Source: Bacteroidaceae bacterium
Lineage (GTDB): Bacteria > Bacteroidota > Bacteroidia > Bacteroidales > Bacteroidaceae
Assembly (NCBI GenBank): GCA_017536765.1
Contig: JAFXGV010000026.1
Span: forward strand, 1-64,000
Length of the DNA: 64,000 bases
Direction: 5' to 3'
In this document: positions 43,694 to 53,082 of the stretch, one piece after another
Layout of the letters: the number at the start of each line of letters is the position of its first letter
How positions within the stretch are numbered: position 1 is the first letter of the stretch
Position numbers and translations under genes: made by a program
Notes under the pieces: model-generated
What the model saw: the letters and a program-made list of their open reading frames with translations, nothing else
Databases searched by the model: none
Told to the model about the DNA's origin: nothing

Positions 43694-45133
43694 ATGAAAA
43701 AAAGCATTTTAGTACTTATGACACTTGCCGTTTCTTGCCTATATGCACAGAACGGAATCACAAACAACACACGATTCGGCGTGGGAGAGGATAGTTTGAA
43801 ATGCACCGAGAACATCTTCCTTGTGAACCAGGCCGTTAAAGGCAGCAAACCCAAATACGACGATTGTGTGCAGGCTTATCCCCTGTGGAAAGACATCTTC
43901 ACCAATTTCCCCGTTGCACGCGTGGATACTTACACAAATGGCACAAAACTGCTAAAGGCTCTCATTGCAAAAGAGACCGATGCAGCAAAGAAGGCTGTTT
44001 ACATAGAGGAACTTATGGCAACATACGACCAGGAGATAAAATACCTCGACTACTTGCAGGAGATAACCAAGACTCCCCTTTCAAAGGGCGAAATCCTTGG
44101 TAAGAAGGCACTCGACTACATACAGATTGTTCCCAATGCCGACCTTGACCAGGCATATGATATGCTTGCAGAATCGGTGGGCATCGAGAAAGGCCAGTCG
44201 GACTTCAAGGTGACAGAGCAGTTTATGAAACAGTCGGCTCTCAAATACAAGAGAAACAAAGAGGGCCACGGCGAGCAGATTATCGAGGACTACTTGAATG
44301 CATCGGTTTACATTGTGGACGTACTCGATAAATATTACGAGAGAATAGAGCACTACACCAACAAATACAACGAGTATGGCGATCCCAAGGACAGCACACG
44401 CGCAGCAGGATACAGCACATACATCGACTATTCACGTATTGCACGTAACAACATAGATGCCTATTTCATAAACAGCGGTGCTGCCAAGTGCGAGGACCTC
44501 AACGAGATATACGCAGCAAAGGTTGAGGAGAACAAAGACAACATCGAGTACCTGAACAAGGTTATTTCGGTAATGGGTATGCTTAAGTGTACCAACGAAG
44601 ATACATACCTCACAGCATCGGAGTATGCTCTTGCCATAGAGCCCACAGCCAAGGCTGCTATGGGTTGCGGTTACCGCTACTACAAGAAGGGCGAGATTGA
44701 CAAGGCTATGGAGCTCTTCGACCAGGCTATCGAACTTGAAACATCTGTTACCAACAAGGCCGATATGTGCTACAAGGTTGGTGCAGTATACTATGGTTTG
44801 AAAAAGTTCATCAAGGCACGTGAGTATGCACAGAAGGCTATTGCGCTCAACTCCAAGTTCGGCCAGCCCTATATTCTTATTGCACAGTGCTACGCTGCCA
44901 ACCCCAACTGGAGCGAGGATGGCGTGATGAACCGTTGTACATACTATGCAGCGCTCGACAAACTCTACCGCGCAAAGGCTGTCGATCCCTCGGTAAAGAA
45001 GGAGGCCGACAAGTTCATCGGTACATACAAATCGTACTTGCCCGAGATTAGCGACATCTTTATGAAGGGTTACAAGAGCGGTTCAAAAATAACCATTGGT
45101 GGCTGGATAAATGAAACAACAACAATTCAGTAA
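43694..45133 (+). CDS. Periplasmic TPR-repeat protein
   Basis: The product is 479 residues with a signal peptide (to about 18). Long helical pairs cover the whole length; the clearest tetratricopeptide repeats lie near residues 315-390 (YRYYKKGEIDKAMELFDQAI, YYGLKKFIKAREYAQKAIAL). No enzymatic part. TPR proteins usually hold other proteins together; position between an outer-membrane barrel and lptC suggests a role in envelope assembly. Its end overlaps lptC by 23 bases. Confidence 0.82.
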   Translation: MKKSILVLMTLAVSCLYAQNGITNNTRFGVGEDSLKCTENIFLVNQAVKGSKPKYDDCVQAYPLWKDIFTNFPVARVDTYTNGTKLLKALIAKETDAAKKAVYIEELMATYDQEIKYLDYLQEITKTPLSKGEILGKKALDYIQIVPNADLDQAYDMLAESVGIEKGQSDFKVTEQFMKQSALKYKRNKEGHGEQIIEDYLNASVYIVDVLDKYYERIEHYTNKYNEYGDPKDSTRAAGYSTYIDYSRIARNNIDAYFINSGAAKCEDLNEIYAAKVEENKDNIEYLNKVISVMGMLKCTNEDTYLTASEYALAIEPTAKAAMGCGYRYYKKGEIDKAMELFDQAIELETSVTNKADMCYKVGAVYYGLKKFIKAREYAQKAIALNSKFGQPYILIAQCYAANPNWSEDGVMNRCTYYAALDKLYRAKAVDPSVKKEADKFIGTYKSYLPEISDIFMKGYKSGSKITIGGWINETTTIQ

Positions 45134-45695
45134 AGTGTATAATAATATAATAGGTACAACAATCGCATTTTTTGCGATTGTTGTGCTGTTTTTTCAATTT
45201 TCTTGCCAAAGCGGCAAGAAAAAAGAGGCTGTTGCCTTTGAAGAACCCGATTCCATTGCTATGATGAGCACCTACGGGGTAAGCACCCTCATAAGCGATT
45301 CGGGAAGAATAAGCTACAAGATTGATGCCGAGGAGTGGATGGTATATGACAAGCGCAACCCACCCCATTGGGCATTTGAAAAGGGCGCAATGCTAGAAAA
45401 ATATGACAGAGATATGAATGTGGAGGCTGTTATAAAGTGTGACACAGCATATTTCTACACCGATGCCAAATTGTGGAAACTTATTGGCAACGTGGATATA
45501 AGAAACATAAAGAACGAGAAATTCTTTACCGACCTGCTCTACTGGAGCCAGGAGGAAAAACGCATCTATTCCGATGCATACATAAAAATTGAACAAGAAG
45601 ACCAAATAACCGAGGGGTATGGGTTCACAGCCGACCAGAATCTCGACACCTGGCTCATTAAGAACACCAAAGGAATATACCCCATCGGAGAATAA
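45111..45695 (+). CDS. lptC: LPS export periplasmic protein LptC
   Basis: The product is 194 residues with one N-terminal membrane segment ending in FQFSC (Cys32), then a beta-jellyroll LptC domain (about 55-190): EEWMVYDKRNPPHWAFEKGA, NVEAVIKCDTAYFYTDAKLW and LIGNVDIRNIKNEKFFTDLL. LptC takes LPS from the LptBFG transporter and hands it to LptA. It is longer at the C-terminus than E. coli LptC. Overlap with the TPR gene implies coupled translation. Confidence 0.9.
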   Translation: MKQQQFSKVYNNIIGTTIAFFAIVVLFFQFSCQSGKKKEAVAFEEPDSIAMMSTYGVSTLISDSGRISYKIDAEEWMVYDKRNPPHWAFEKGAMLEKYDRDMNVEAVIKCDTAYFYTDAKLWKLIGNVDIRNIKNEKFFTDLLYWSQEEKRIYSDAYIKIEQEDQITEGYGFTADQNLDTWLIKNTKGIYPIGE

Positions 45696-45701
45696 TCATA
45701 T

Positions 45702-46964
45702 ATGACAACCACCTTTATTCTATTAGTTATCGTTATACTATTGTCGGCTCTGTTCTCGGGAATGGAAATTGCCTTCATAGCATCGAACAAGCTGCTTATG
45801 GGCATCGACCTGAATGAACGCAACGCAACATCTTATGTACTAAACCGTTTCTATTCGAACAGCAACAATTTCATATCGGCCCTGCTTGTCGGTAACAACA
45901 TAGTGCTTGTTATCTATGGTATATTGATGGCCGACATACTGAACACCCTGTTCCTTGAGGAGCTTACCACATCAACCTCACTGAGGCTCATTTTAGAAAC
46001 GGTAATATCTACCGTGGTAATTATACTCACAGGTGAATTTGTGCCCAAGGCTCTCTTTAGAGCGAACCCCAACGGAGCATTGAAAAGATTTGCCCTTTTC
46101 ACATACCTGCTGTATATACTGCTCTATCCCCTATCGCGTTTCACCAGCTGGCTTGCGTGCGTAGTGATGCGTATGTTCAACATAAAGATTGAGAAAGAGA
46201 CACGAGAAACAACCTTCTCGAAACGCGAGCTCAACAACCTGATACAGGATTCTATAGAGAATGCAAAAGAGGAGGAGGAGATTGACAACGATGTGAGGAT
46301 ATTCCAAAATGTACTCGACTTTTCAAACATCAAGGTGCGCGACTGCTATGTGCCCCGCACCGAAATTGAGGCAGTGGAGATAAACACCCCGTTGGAGGAG
46401 CTGAAGAGCCTTTTCATAGAGTCGGGGCACTCGAAGATTGTTGTATTCAAGGAGAACATTGACAACATCATAGGCTACATACACTCATCGGAACTATTCC
46501 GTAATGCCAACAAATGGCAGCAACGCATATGCCGTATGCCCATTGTACCCGAAACACTGTCGGCACACAAGCTTATGCGCACACTTATGCAGCAGAAGAA
46601 GTCGCTTGCGGTGGTGGTTGACGAGTTTGGCGGCACATCGGGCATAATATCGCTCGAAGACCTTGTAGAAGAGATATTTGGCGAAATAGAGGACGAACAC
46701 GACAACACAAACCACGTTGCAAAGGTGTTGAACACAGGCGAGTACCTGCTGTCGTGCCGTTTGGAGATTGAGAGAGTGAACGAGATGTTCGACTTGGGAA
46801 TACCCGAATCGGAAGAATATCAGACACTTGGTGGTTTCATTCTTGCCAAGCACCAGCGTTTCCCCGCACTGAACGAAACAATAAAAATTGGCAAATTCCA
46901 AATACAGATTATAAAGAAACACAGCACCAAGATTGAACTTGTAAAATTAAAGATTCTCGACTGA
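45702..46964 (+). CDS. CNNM/CBS-domain membrane protein (hemolysin/CorC family)
   Basis: The product is 420 residues: DUF21 (CNNM) transmembrane domain about 1-185 with SGMEIAFIASNKLLMG, two CBS domains about 205-330 (VPRTEIEAVEINTPLEELKS, KSLAVVVDEFGGTSGIISLE) and a CorC_HlyC domain to the end. Members are linked to Mg2+/Co2+ handling, and in gliding Bacteroidota to GldE. The former name hemolysin is misleading. Starts 6 bases after lptC. Confidence 0.9.
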   Translation: MTTTFILLVIVILLSALFSGMEIAFIASNKLLMGIDLNERNATSYVLNRFYSNSNNFISALLVGNNIVLVIYGILMADILNTLFLEELTTSTSLRLILETVISTVVIILTGEFVPKALFRANPNGALKRFALFTYLLYILLYPLSRFTSWLACVVMRMFNIKIEKETRETTFSKRELNNLIQDSIENAKEEEEIDNDVRIFQNVLDFSNIKVRDCYVPRTEIEAVEINTPLEELKSLFIESGHSKIVVFKENIDNIIGYIHSSELFRNANKWQQRICRMPIVPETLSAHKLMRTLMQQKKSLAVVVDEFGGTSGIISLEDLVEEIFGEIEDEHDNTNHVAKVLNTGEYLLSCRLEIERVNEMFDLGIPESEEYQTLGGFILAKHQRFPALNETIKIGKFQIQIIKKHSTKIELVKLKILD

Positions 46965-47087
46965 TAGGATAAAATGTTACAGTAAACGCTTTTAATGAAG
47001 AAAAAGCAGAAAATAAAGTTAAGAAAAAGCGACAAAAACAGGGTTTAACTTTTTGCTTTATTATTATAATAATTAAAAGCTATTTTG

Positions 47088-47095
47088 TATCTTTG
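47088..47095 (+). promoter_or_regulatory. -7 element (TATCTTTG) of the ppiD-like gene
   Basis: Perfect TAnnTTTG, 73 bases before the ATG. The nearest useful TTTG (47052-47055) is 32 bases upstream rather than 19-21. Confidence 0.5.
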
Positions 47096-47168
47096 CAGCC
47101 TTGGTTGCGAAAAACATACGATGAAAAACGACTTTTTAAGTATAATAACTAAAAACATATAAATAATT

Positions 47169-49292
47169 ATGGCAACATTACAAAAATTGCGCAACATGGG
47201 TCCACTATTGGTTATCTTTGTGGGCTTGGCATTGTTTGCTTTCATTGCAGGCGATGCTTGGAGATTGTTCCAGTCACACACAGTAGACCAGAACGTGGGT
47301 AGTGTAAACGGAGAGAAACTTTCGGCAATGGATTTCCAGAAGATGTACGAGGAATATACCAATGCCGTTAAGTTTGCAAGAGGCACAAACGCCCTCACCG
47401 AGGACGAGATGAACCAGGTGAAAGACGAGGTATGGAGTACATATATCAGCAACCAGGTATTGTCTGCCGAGGCTGAGAAAGCCGGCCTCACCGTTACTGC
47501 AACCGAATTGCAGGCTATCGTAAACGCCGGTAGCGATCCTCTTCTTGCACAAACACCCTTCCGTAACGAGAAAGGTGTGTTTGACAAGGACATTCTCAAC
47601 AACTTCCTAACACAGTACGATAACAACAAGGAGAACCCCGAGTTCTTGGAGCAGTACAAGCCTGTTTACGACTACTGGAAGTTCATTGAGAAGACCATTA
47701 TGCTCAATGCACTTACAGGTAAATACCAGGCATTGGTTCAAAACTCATTCATAGGCAACCCCATTGTTGCAAAGAGCAACTACGAAGCCAACAGCAACAC
47801 ATACGACATTGAGGTAGTGGCATATCCCTACTCTGCCGTTAAGGGTGACGACTGCGTTGCAACAGAGAGCGAGATAGAAAAGCTCTACAACCAGAAGAAA
47901 GAGAACTACAAGCAGCCCTATGAGAGCCGTAGCATCAAGTATGCAAGCTACCGCGTTACTCCCAGCCCCGCCGACCGCGAGGAGTTGCGTGCAGAACTTA
48001 GCGAGTATGCCGACTCTTTGAAGGCCGGCGATACCGACTACGCTTCTATCGTGCGCCTTGCAAGCAGTGAGGTTGCATATTCAGACCAACCTTGGCAGAA
48101 GAGCGCCTTCCCCGAGGAGGTGCAGGCTCGTTTGGATTCTGTAGCTGTGAACAGTGTTACAGGCCCCATCTACAGCCAGTCCGATGACTCTTATACAGTG
48201 TTCAAACTTTTGTCAAAGAGCACATTGCCCGATTCTGTGAAATATGATTTGTTGGTTGTAAGCGCCGAGAACATTGAGAAGACCAACGCACTTGCCGACA
48301 GCCTCTTGGGCGCACTCAAAGGCGGTGCAAACTTTGCAGAGGTTTCAAAGAAATACAACCAGGAGAACAACGAGGGTATGTGGTTCACATCGGCTCAGTA
48401 CGAGGGTATGCCCGTTGCAAGCAACTCTTTGATTGACAAATTAGTTGAAGGTAAAAAATGTGGTTACGAAGTTGTTGATATTGAGAATGCAAACTCAAAG
48501 GCAATCGTACGTATCACCGAAAGCAAAAATCCTGTTGAGAAATATCACGCAGTGGTTATTAAGCGTGCAAACGAGTTCAGCAAAGACACCTACAACGATG
48601 CATACAATAAGTTCAGCCAATTCGTGGCAAACTGCAAAGATGCTGCCGATATGGAGGCAAAGGCCGACGAGTTTGGTTTCCGCGTGATGACACAGAACAA
48701 CATCCACACAGGTACACACAAGGTTGCCAACATTGCGGGCACACGCGATGCTCTCAGATGGATATTCGAAGCTGCCGAGGGCGACATTTCTCCCCTCTAC
48801 GAGTGTGGCGAGAACGACTACCTGTTGGTAGCCGCCGTTACAGCAGTGAACGAGAAGGGTTATGCACCCCTTGAGAACCTCCGTCATATGCTCGGTTACG
48901 AGATTGCCAATGACAAGAAGGCTAAGAAGATTATGGCCGAAATAAAGGGCAAGACAATGGAGCAGATTAAGGGAATGGAGAATGTGAAGAGCTGCGAAAC
49001 AAAACGCATCTCATTCAGCGCTCCCGCTTACATCAGCGCCACAGCATCTAACGAGCCCGCTATCAGTGCCATTGCCGGCAAACTGAACATTGGCCAGGAG
49101 AGCGCACCCATCAAGGGTAATAACGGTGTTTACGTTATTAAGCTTGTTGCAAAGAACGCAAAGGGCGGCGAGTTCAATGCCAAGAGCGAGGAGGATGCTA
49201 TAAAGACTATGGGCGCACGCAACAGCAACAATATATTTGGCGAGCTCATACAGAATGCCGAAATTGAAGACAATAGATATCGTTTCTTCTAA
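47169..49292 (+). CDS. PpiD-like membrane-anchored peptidylprolyl isomerase/chaperone
   Basis: The product is 707 residues. One transmembrane segment (about 11-28, GPLLVIFVGLALFAFIAGD) anchors a periplasmic body with a SurA_N domain (about 36-230) and a parvulin-like rotamase domain near residues 340-460 (VSKKYNQENNEGMWFTSAQY). A second C-terminal chaperone part ends in RYRFF. Role: folding of exported and outer-membrane proteins at the Sec exit. It has its own promoter after the CNNM gene and a strong terminator. Confidence 0.9.
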   Translation: MATLQKLRNMGPLLVIFVGLALFAFIAGDAWRLFQSHTVDQNVGSVNGEKLSAMDFQKMYEEYTNAVKFARGTNALTEDEMNQVKDEVWSTYISNQVLSAEAEKAGLTVTATELQAIVNAGSDPLLAQTPFRNEKGVFDKDILNNFLTQYDNNKENPEFLEQYKPVYDYWKFIEKTIMLNALTGKYQALVQNSFIGNPIVAKSNYEANSNTYDIEVVAYPYSAVKGDDCVATESEIEKLYNQKKENYKQPYESRSIKYASYRVTPSPADREELRAELSEYADSLKAGDTDYASIVRLASSEVAYSDQPWQKSAFPEEVQARLDSVAVNSVTGPIYSQSDDSYTVFKLLSKSTLPDSVKYDLLVVSAENIEKTNALADSLLGALKGGANFAEVSKKYNQENNEGMWFTSAQYEGMPVASNSLIDKLVEGKKCGYEVVDIENANSKAIVRITESKNPVEKYHAVVIKRANEFSKDTYNDAYNKFSQFVANCKDAADMEAKADEFGFRVMTQNNIHTGTHKVANIAGTRDALRWIFEAAEGDISPLYECGENDYLLVAAVTAVNEKGYAPLENLRHMLGYEIANDKKAKKIMAEIKGKTMEQIKGMENVKSCETKRISFSAPAYISATASNEPAISAIAGKLNIGQESAPIKGNNGVYVIKLVAKNAKGGEFNAKSEEDAIKTMGARNSNNIFGELIQNAEIEDNRYRFF

Positions 49293-49314
49293 TTGGCAAC
49301 ACATAGCAATCATA

Positions 49315-49349
49315 AAACGAGGCAGCGACCAATGGTCGCTGCCTCGTTT
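49315..49349. terminator. Terminator after the ppiD-like gene
   Basis: Sixteen-base arms (49315-49330 and 49334-49349) pair perfectly with a 3-base loop; the stem ends in a short T-run on the plus strand. It also faces the convergent tRNA gene. Confidence 0.85.
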
Positions 49350-49383
49350 GCGTTTCTATAATTTTTGATTGAGCCGAATTTTG

Positions 49384-49416
49384 GCAAAAAAAAGCGAGTG
49401 GATAACCACTCGCTTT
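49384..49416 (-). terminator. Terminator of the tRNA-Asn gene
   Basis: Eleven-base arms (49391-49401 and 49406-49416) with loop ATAA; on the minus strand an eight-base T-run follows, directly behind the tRNA 3' end. Confidence 0.85.
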
Positions 49417-49418
49417 CG

Positions 49419-49492
49419 CTCTTCAGGTAGGACTTGAACCTACGACCCCCTGATTAACAGTCAGGTGCTCTAACCGACTGAGCTACTGAAGA
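49419..49492 (-). tRNA. tRNA-Asn (GTT anticodon)
   Basis: On the minus strand the 74-base gene folds as a cloverleaf: acceptor stem TCTTCAG/CTGAAGA with discriminator G, D-arm GCTCAGTCGGTTAGAGC, anticodon arm CTGACTGTTAATCAG (anticodon GTT) and T-arm GTAGGTTCAAGTCCTAC. CCA is not encoded. Single-gene unit. Confidence 0.97.
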
Positions 49493-49516
49493 ATTTGTCT
49501 CTCTTGTTTGACGATG

Positions 49517-49548
49517 CAAAAGTAGTACATCTTTTTTAATCGTGCAAG
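49517..49548 (-). promoter_or_regulatory. Promoter of tRNA-Asn
   Basis: On the minus strand CTTG (49545-49548) and TACTTTTG (49517-49524) are 20 bases apart. The -7 box matches fully, the -33 box has one change. The tRNA begins 24 bases downstream. Confidence 0.55.
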
Positions 49549-49659
49549 CAATTCGCAGTTTTTTTTCAAAAAAAGTTGAATTTTTCTTTCAAACACCCCA
49601 TTTCGGCCAAAAAAGAATAAAATACAACGAGAAATTGGGTAAAAAAGCGATGAAAGCAC

Positions 49660-49667
49660 TATCTTCG
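49660..49667 (+). promoter_or_regulatory. -7 element (TATCTTCG) of the S41 protease gene
   Basis: Matches TAnnTT(T/C)G, 33 bases before the ATG at 49701. An ATTG at 49634-49637 gives a spacer of 22. Confidence 0.45.
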
Positions 49668-49700
49668 CGTAAAATAAACAATATACAAGTGCTACCGATT

Positions 49701-51374
49701 ATGAAACTCAAAAAAGCAACCATATTTGTTCCACTCACCATTGTTGCCATTATTGCCGTTCTGGCATTCAGCAACGACAACAGGAAATACCAGCTTTCGC
49801 GCCAGATTTCCATATTCAACGCCATAGTTAAGGAACTCGACCTTTTTTATGTAGATACCATACAACCCAAAAAGATGATTGACAAGGGCATCGAGAGTAT
49901 GCTTAAGAACCTCGATCCTTATACCGAATACTACTCCGAGGAGCACGCCGACGAGCTAAAGATGCTCACCACAGGAAAATATGCGGGCATAGGCTCGGTA
50001 ATACGCTATCACGACAAGAAAGAAACCACCGTGCTTACCGACCCTTACGAGGGACTACCAGCCGCAAAAGCAGGGTTAAGGGCAGGCGACATCATTTTGA
50101 GCATAGACGGCAAGGATATTCACCGGTTGAGCACCGACAGCGTGAGCGATATGCTGCGCGGTGTGCCCGGCACCAAACTCACACTCGAAATAGAGCGCCC
50201 GGGCGAGGAGAAACCAAGAACGGTGAAACTGGAGCGCGAAAGCATAGCGCTGCCCGCCATAAGCTACTATGGAATGCACAATGGCAATGTCGGATTCATA
50301 CAGCTCGAGAGCTTCACCGAAAATTGCGCCAAGAATATGCGCCGTGCCGTGGTTGAGCTGAAACAGGCCGGTGCCACGGGATTCATCATAGACCTGCGTG
50401 GCAATGGTGGCGGCCTGCTGAACGAGGCTGTGGAGATTGTAAACCTGTTCGTACCCAAAGGACTTACAATTGTTACCACAAAAGGAAAGATAAAACAGGC
50501 CAATTCTTCGTACAAGACGAGCAAAGAACCCATTGACACAGAATCGCCGCTTGTGATACTTGTAGATGGGCACAGCGCATCGGCAGCCGAGATTGTGGCA
50601 GGCTCATTACAGGACCTCGACAGGGCTGTGGTTGTAGGTTCGCGCACATATGGCAAGGGACTTGTACAGACAACACGCCAACTGCCCGGCGGTGGCTATC
50701 TGAAACTCACCACAAGCAAATATTACATACCCAGCGGCCGTTGCATACAGGCGCTCGACTACTCACATATGATTGACGATGGCAAGAGCACACGCATAGC
50801 CGACAGCCTCACAACCGTGTTCCACACTGCCGGCGGGCGCGAGGTGCGCGATGGTGGTGGCATACGCCCCGACGTGGAACCCAAGGAAGAGGAGCTATCC
50901 ACCCTACTGCTCTATCTGTTGCAGGACATTGCCCTGTTCGATTACGCCACCAACTACCGCCTGGCACACGACAGCATTGCCACCGCCGATAAATTCACCA
51001 TCAGCGACAAAGAGTACGAAGAGTTCAAGGAGTATTTGAAATCAACGAAGTTCAACTACGACATCCAGAGCCTCAAAGCACTCGAACAGTTGAAAAAGAT
51101 GCTGGAGTTCGAGGGCTACACCGGCATCACCAAGGATGAAATTGCCTCATTGGAAAAGAAATTACAGGCAAACCTCGACTACTCGCTAAACCATTTTGAG
51201 AAACACATAAGGGAGATTGTGGAGAGTGAGATTATCACCCGCTACTACGGGCGCACAGGTAGCATAATATACAGCCTGCGCGAAGATGATGACATAAAAG
51301 AAGCCTGCGACATATTAGCAGATGCAAAACGATACAAAAAGATTCTTACGGTTGCCACAGGTGAGAATAAATAA
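49701..51374 (+). CDS. S41-family C-terminal processing protease (CtpA-like)
   Basis: The product is 557 residues with an N-terminal signal-anchor (about 7-24). A PDZ domain (about 95-185; LPAAKAGLRAGDIILSIDGK) precedes the S41 core with the catalytic Ser in DGHSASAAEIVAGSL (near 292-294) and Lys in SRTYGKGLVQ. A C-terminal helical extension follows. These enzymes cleave C-terminal tails of exported proteins. The frame is open upstream to 49542, but homology and the membrane anchor begin at 49701. Confidence 0.94.
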   Translation: MKLKKATIFVPLTIVAIIAVLAFSNDNRKYQLSRQISIFNAIVKELDLFYVDTIQPKKMIDKGIESMLKNLDPYTEYYSEEHADELKMLTTGKYAGIGSVIRYHDKKETTVLTDPYEGLPAAKAGLRAGDIILSIDGKDIHRLSTDSVSDMLRGVPGTKLTLEIERPGEEKPRTVKLERESIALPAISYYGMHNGNVGFIQLESFTENCAKNMRRAVVELKQAGATGFIIDLRGNGGGLLNEAVEIVNLFVPKGLTIVTTKGKIKQANSSYKTSKEPIDTESPLVILVDGHSASAAEIVAGSLQDLDRAVVVGSRTYGKGLVQTTRQLPGGGYLKLTTSKYYIPSGRCIQALDYSHMIDDGKSTRIADSLTTVFHTAGGREVRDGGGIRPDVEPKEEELSTLLLYLLQDIALFDYATNYRLAHDSIATADKFTISDKEYEEFKEYLKSTKFNYDIQSLKALEQLKKMLEFEGYTGITKDEIASLEKKLQANLDYSLNHFEKHIREIVESEIITRYYGRTGSIIYSLREDDDIKEACDILADAKRYKKILTVATGENK

Positions 51375-51417
51375 AAGAGATATGGCAGCGCCGCGGCGCT
51401 GCCATATCTCTTTTATT
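51370..51417. terminator. 48-base perfect palindrome between convergent genes
   Basis: Arms 51370-51393 and 51394-51417 are exact reverse complements. It begins within the S41 gene's final codons and reaches into the stop codon of the convergent gene (51416), serving both strands. Confidence 0.8.
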
Positions 51418-51811
51418 ATTTTATATAGGTGGTCACGTTCCCATCCTTCAACTGCAGTTCTATTTTTCCACGCGAAGGTATTTGCATTATAGACACCCTG
51501 TCGGTTGCTTGCTCCACCACAAGCAGGGCGTTATCCTCGGCAAAGCGGTTGAGGCGCAACACGGTATCGGTATCAACAGGGGAGCCTGCATATAACAAAC
51601 TGTCGTTCAGATAGAGCGTATAAGCCCTTCCCTCAAACGACGAAGCAAAGGAAATCTCATAACTGAAACCCTTATTGCCTGGTTTGTTCCAGTACTTATA
51701 CAGCGAATAGTAGGCAAAAAGCCCTATGGTCACTATTATTACAAAAAAGAAAAACACGCTGCCGAAAAGGAAGCGCATATTGGCCCCTTGGCCCCTTGTT
51801 CTGCCTATCAT
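51416..51811 (-). CDS. Small single-pass membrane protein, unknown function
   Basis: The product is 131 residues. One transmembrane helix (about 13-35, RFLFGSVFFFFVIIVTIGLF) precedes an exported beta-rich part (GRAYTLYLNDSLLYAGSPVD, VLRLNRFAEDNALLVVEQAT). The pattern of small DxTVLRxxRF repeats suggests an envelope protein. No family recognised. A consensus promoter lies just upstream, and the gene converges with the S41 protease. Confidence 0.65.
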   Translation of the reverse strand: MIGRTRGQGANMRFLFGSVFFFFVIIVTIGLFAYYSLYKYWNKPGNKGFSYEISFASSFEGRAYTLYLNDSLLYAGSPVDTDTVLRLNRFAEDNALLVVEQATDRVSIMQIPSRGKIELQLKDGNVTTYIK

Positions 51812-51835
51812 TGCTTTAGAATTTATTTACAGGTG

Positions 51836-51866
51836 CGAAGATACTATTTTACCGCGAAACAGCAAA
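51836..51866 (-). promoter_or_regulatory. Promoter of the small membrane protein gene
   Basis: On the minus strand TTTG (51863-51866) and TATCTTCG (51836-51843) are 19 bases apart; start codon 24 bases further. Confidence 0.65.
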
Positions 51867-51882
51867 AGAGTTAATTGGAATA

Positions 51883-53082
51883 TCACTCAGAGAAATAGAG
51901 TTCGTTCAACGGCTCCGAGCTATCGCGAACAACTACAAAAGCAGAGTAACGGCTGTCGGCAGTAACGGGCGACAGCGGCATATAACCGCTCACCACTCTA
52001 CTCTTCTCCATACAAAGCGGATGACGGGCACTCATTTCATTGTGCACCGTTAGTGCCTCTCCGTTGCTTTTGTAATACGGCACTCTAAAACAGCCCTGCG
52101 AGCCTGCTGCAATATATTTATCGAAGAATATGCGCGACACTGCGCCCATATTCATTCTGAGGTTGAGCTCCACGCAGGGGTTCAGGCGATAGCCGCCGGC
52201 AGTGCGGTATATAAGCATATCCACGCCCACATAACCATCGTAGCCTACGGGCAAGAGCAGGCGGGATAGTTCTGCCGCGAGTTTCTTTTTTACATCGGCA
52301 AGAACATCAAAAGAGATATATTCACACAAGAAATTCTCTATTGCTGCATCGGATGCAAGGATATTGCCAGAATAGGAGCCGCCATCGCAGGTAAAAAGCG
52401 AATAACCGGCAAACGCAGCCACACCACCCGATACGGTGAATTCCATTGCAAAATCTACCACCTTATCCAAATAGCGCTCGCACACCACGCCGCCCTGGCG
52501 CTTTATCACACCCATATAAAAATGTTCCACAGGCACCTCCACGCGCCCTATGCCCCAGGCAATTCCCTTGCCACTACCCGACCACGGAGCCTTTATCACC
52601 GAACGGGGCATACTGTTTATGAAGGCAGCCACATCGGCGGGAAAAGATGTATATAGCGGAATTTCGGGGGTATCTATCCCTGCCGAGCGCAATGATTGCA
52701 TAACATCTATTGCCACCCGACGATTGGAAAGCGCGCGTATATGCTCCAAAACTTGCTGCGCAGGGAGCAGCGAATCGTTCACGCCCATATCCCTGAAACG
52801 GCGTTTCATCTGTGCGCTCCAGCCCCACGGAGCAACGGCAGTCATCTGCTGCAACGGAGGAGCCATACACGCAGCAGCAATGGTAAAATTTTGCGACATA
52901 CGCGTCGCATACTCCAAGTGAATGTTTGATGGTACAAGAACACTATCACACTCGGCCGCATACCACAATGGCAATGCTGCCAAATCGCGTGATATGGCAC
53001 GTGCCATAGGCGGCGGACAGTAATTGCTATTGCCGTCGGCCAGGGCCAAATCGTTCTCGGGGTTGAAGATATGCAGTTTCAT
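51883..53082 (-). CDS. ATP-grasp-like protein of unknown function
   Basis: The product is 399 residues, cytosolic. The second half resembles an ATP-grasp fold: SVIKAPWSGSGKGIAWGI (Lys and flexible Gly loop for ATP), VCERYLDKVVDFAMEFTVSG and GYVGVDMLIYRTAGGYRLNP, then VELNLRMNMGAVSR with the acidic-plus-Asn metal site. The N-terminal MKLHIFNPENDLALADG is a conspicuous motif. No substrate or pathway is known to me. ATP-grasp enzymes join a carboxylate to an amine or thiol. Monocistronic, with a TATCTTCG -7 element at 53144-53151. Confidence 0.65.
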   Translation of the reverse strand: MKLHIFNPENDLALADGNSNYCPPPMARAISRDLAALPLWYAAECDSVLVPSNIHLEYATRMSQNFTIAAACMAPPLQQMTAVAPWGWSAQMKRRFRDMGVNDSLLPAQQVLEHIRALSNRRVAIDVMQSLRSAGIDTPEIPLYTSFPADVAAFINSMPRSVIKAPWSGSGKGIAWGIGRVEVPVEHFYMGVIKRQGGVVCERYLDKVVDFAMEFTVSGGVAAFAGYSLFTCDGGSYSGNILASDAAIENFLCEYISFDVLADVKKKLAAELSRLLLPVGYDGYVGVDMLIYRTAGGYRLNPCVELNLRMNMGAVSRIFFDKYIAAGSQGCFRVPYYKSNGEALTVHNEMSARHPLCMEKSRVVSGYMPLSPVTADSRYSAFVVVRDSSEPLNELYFSE

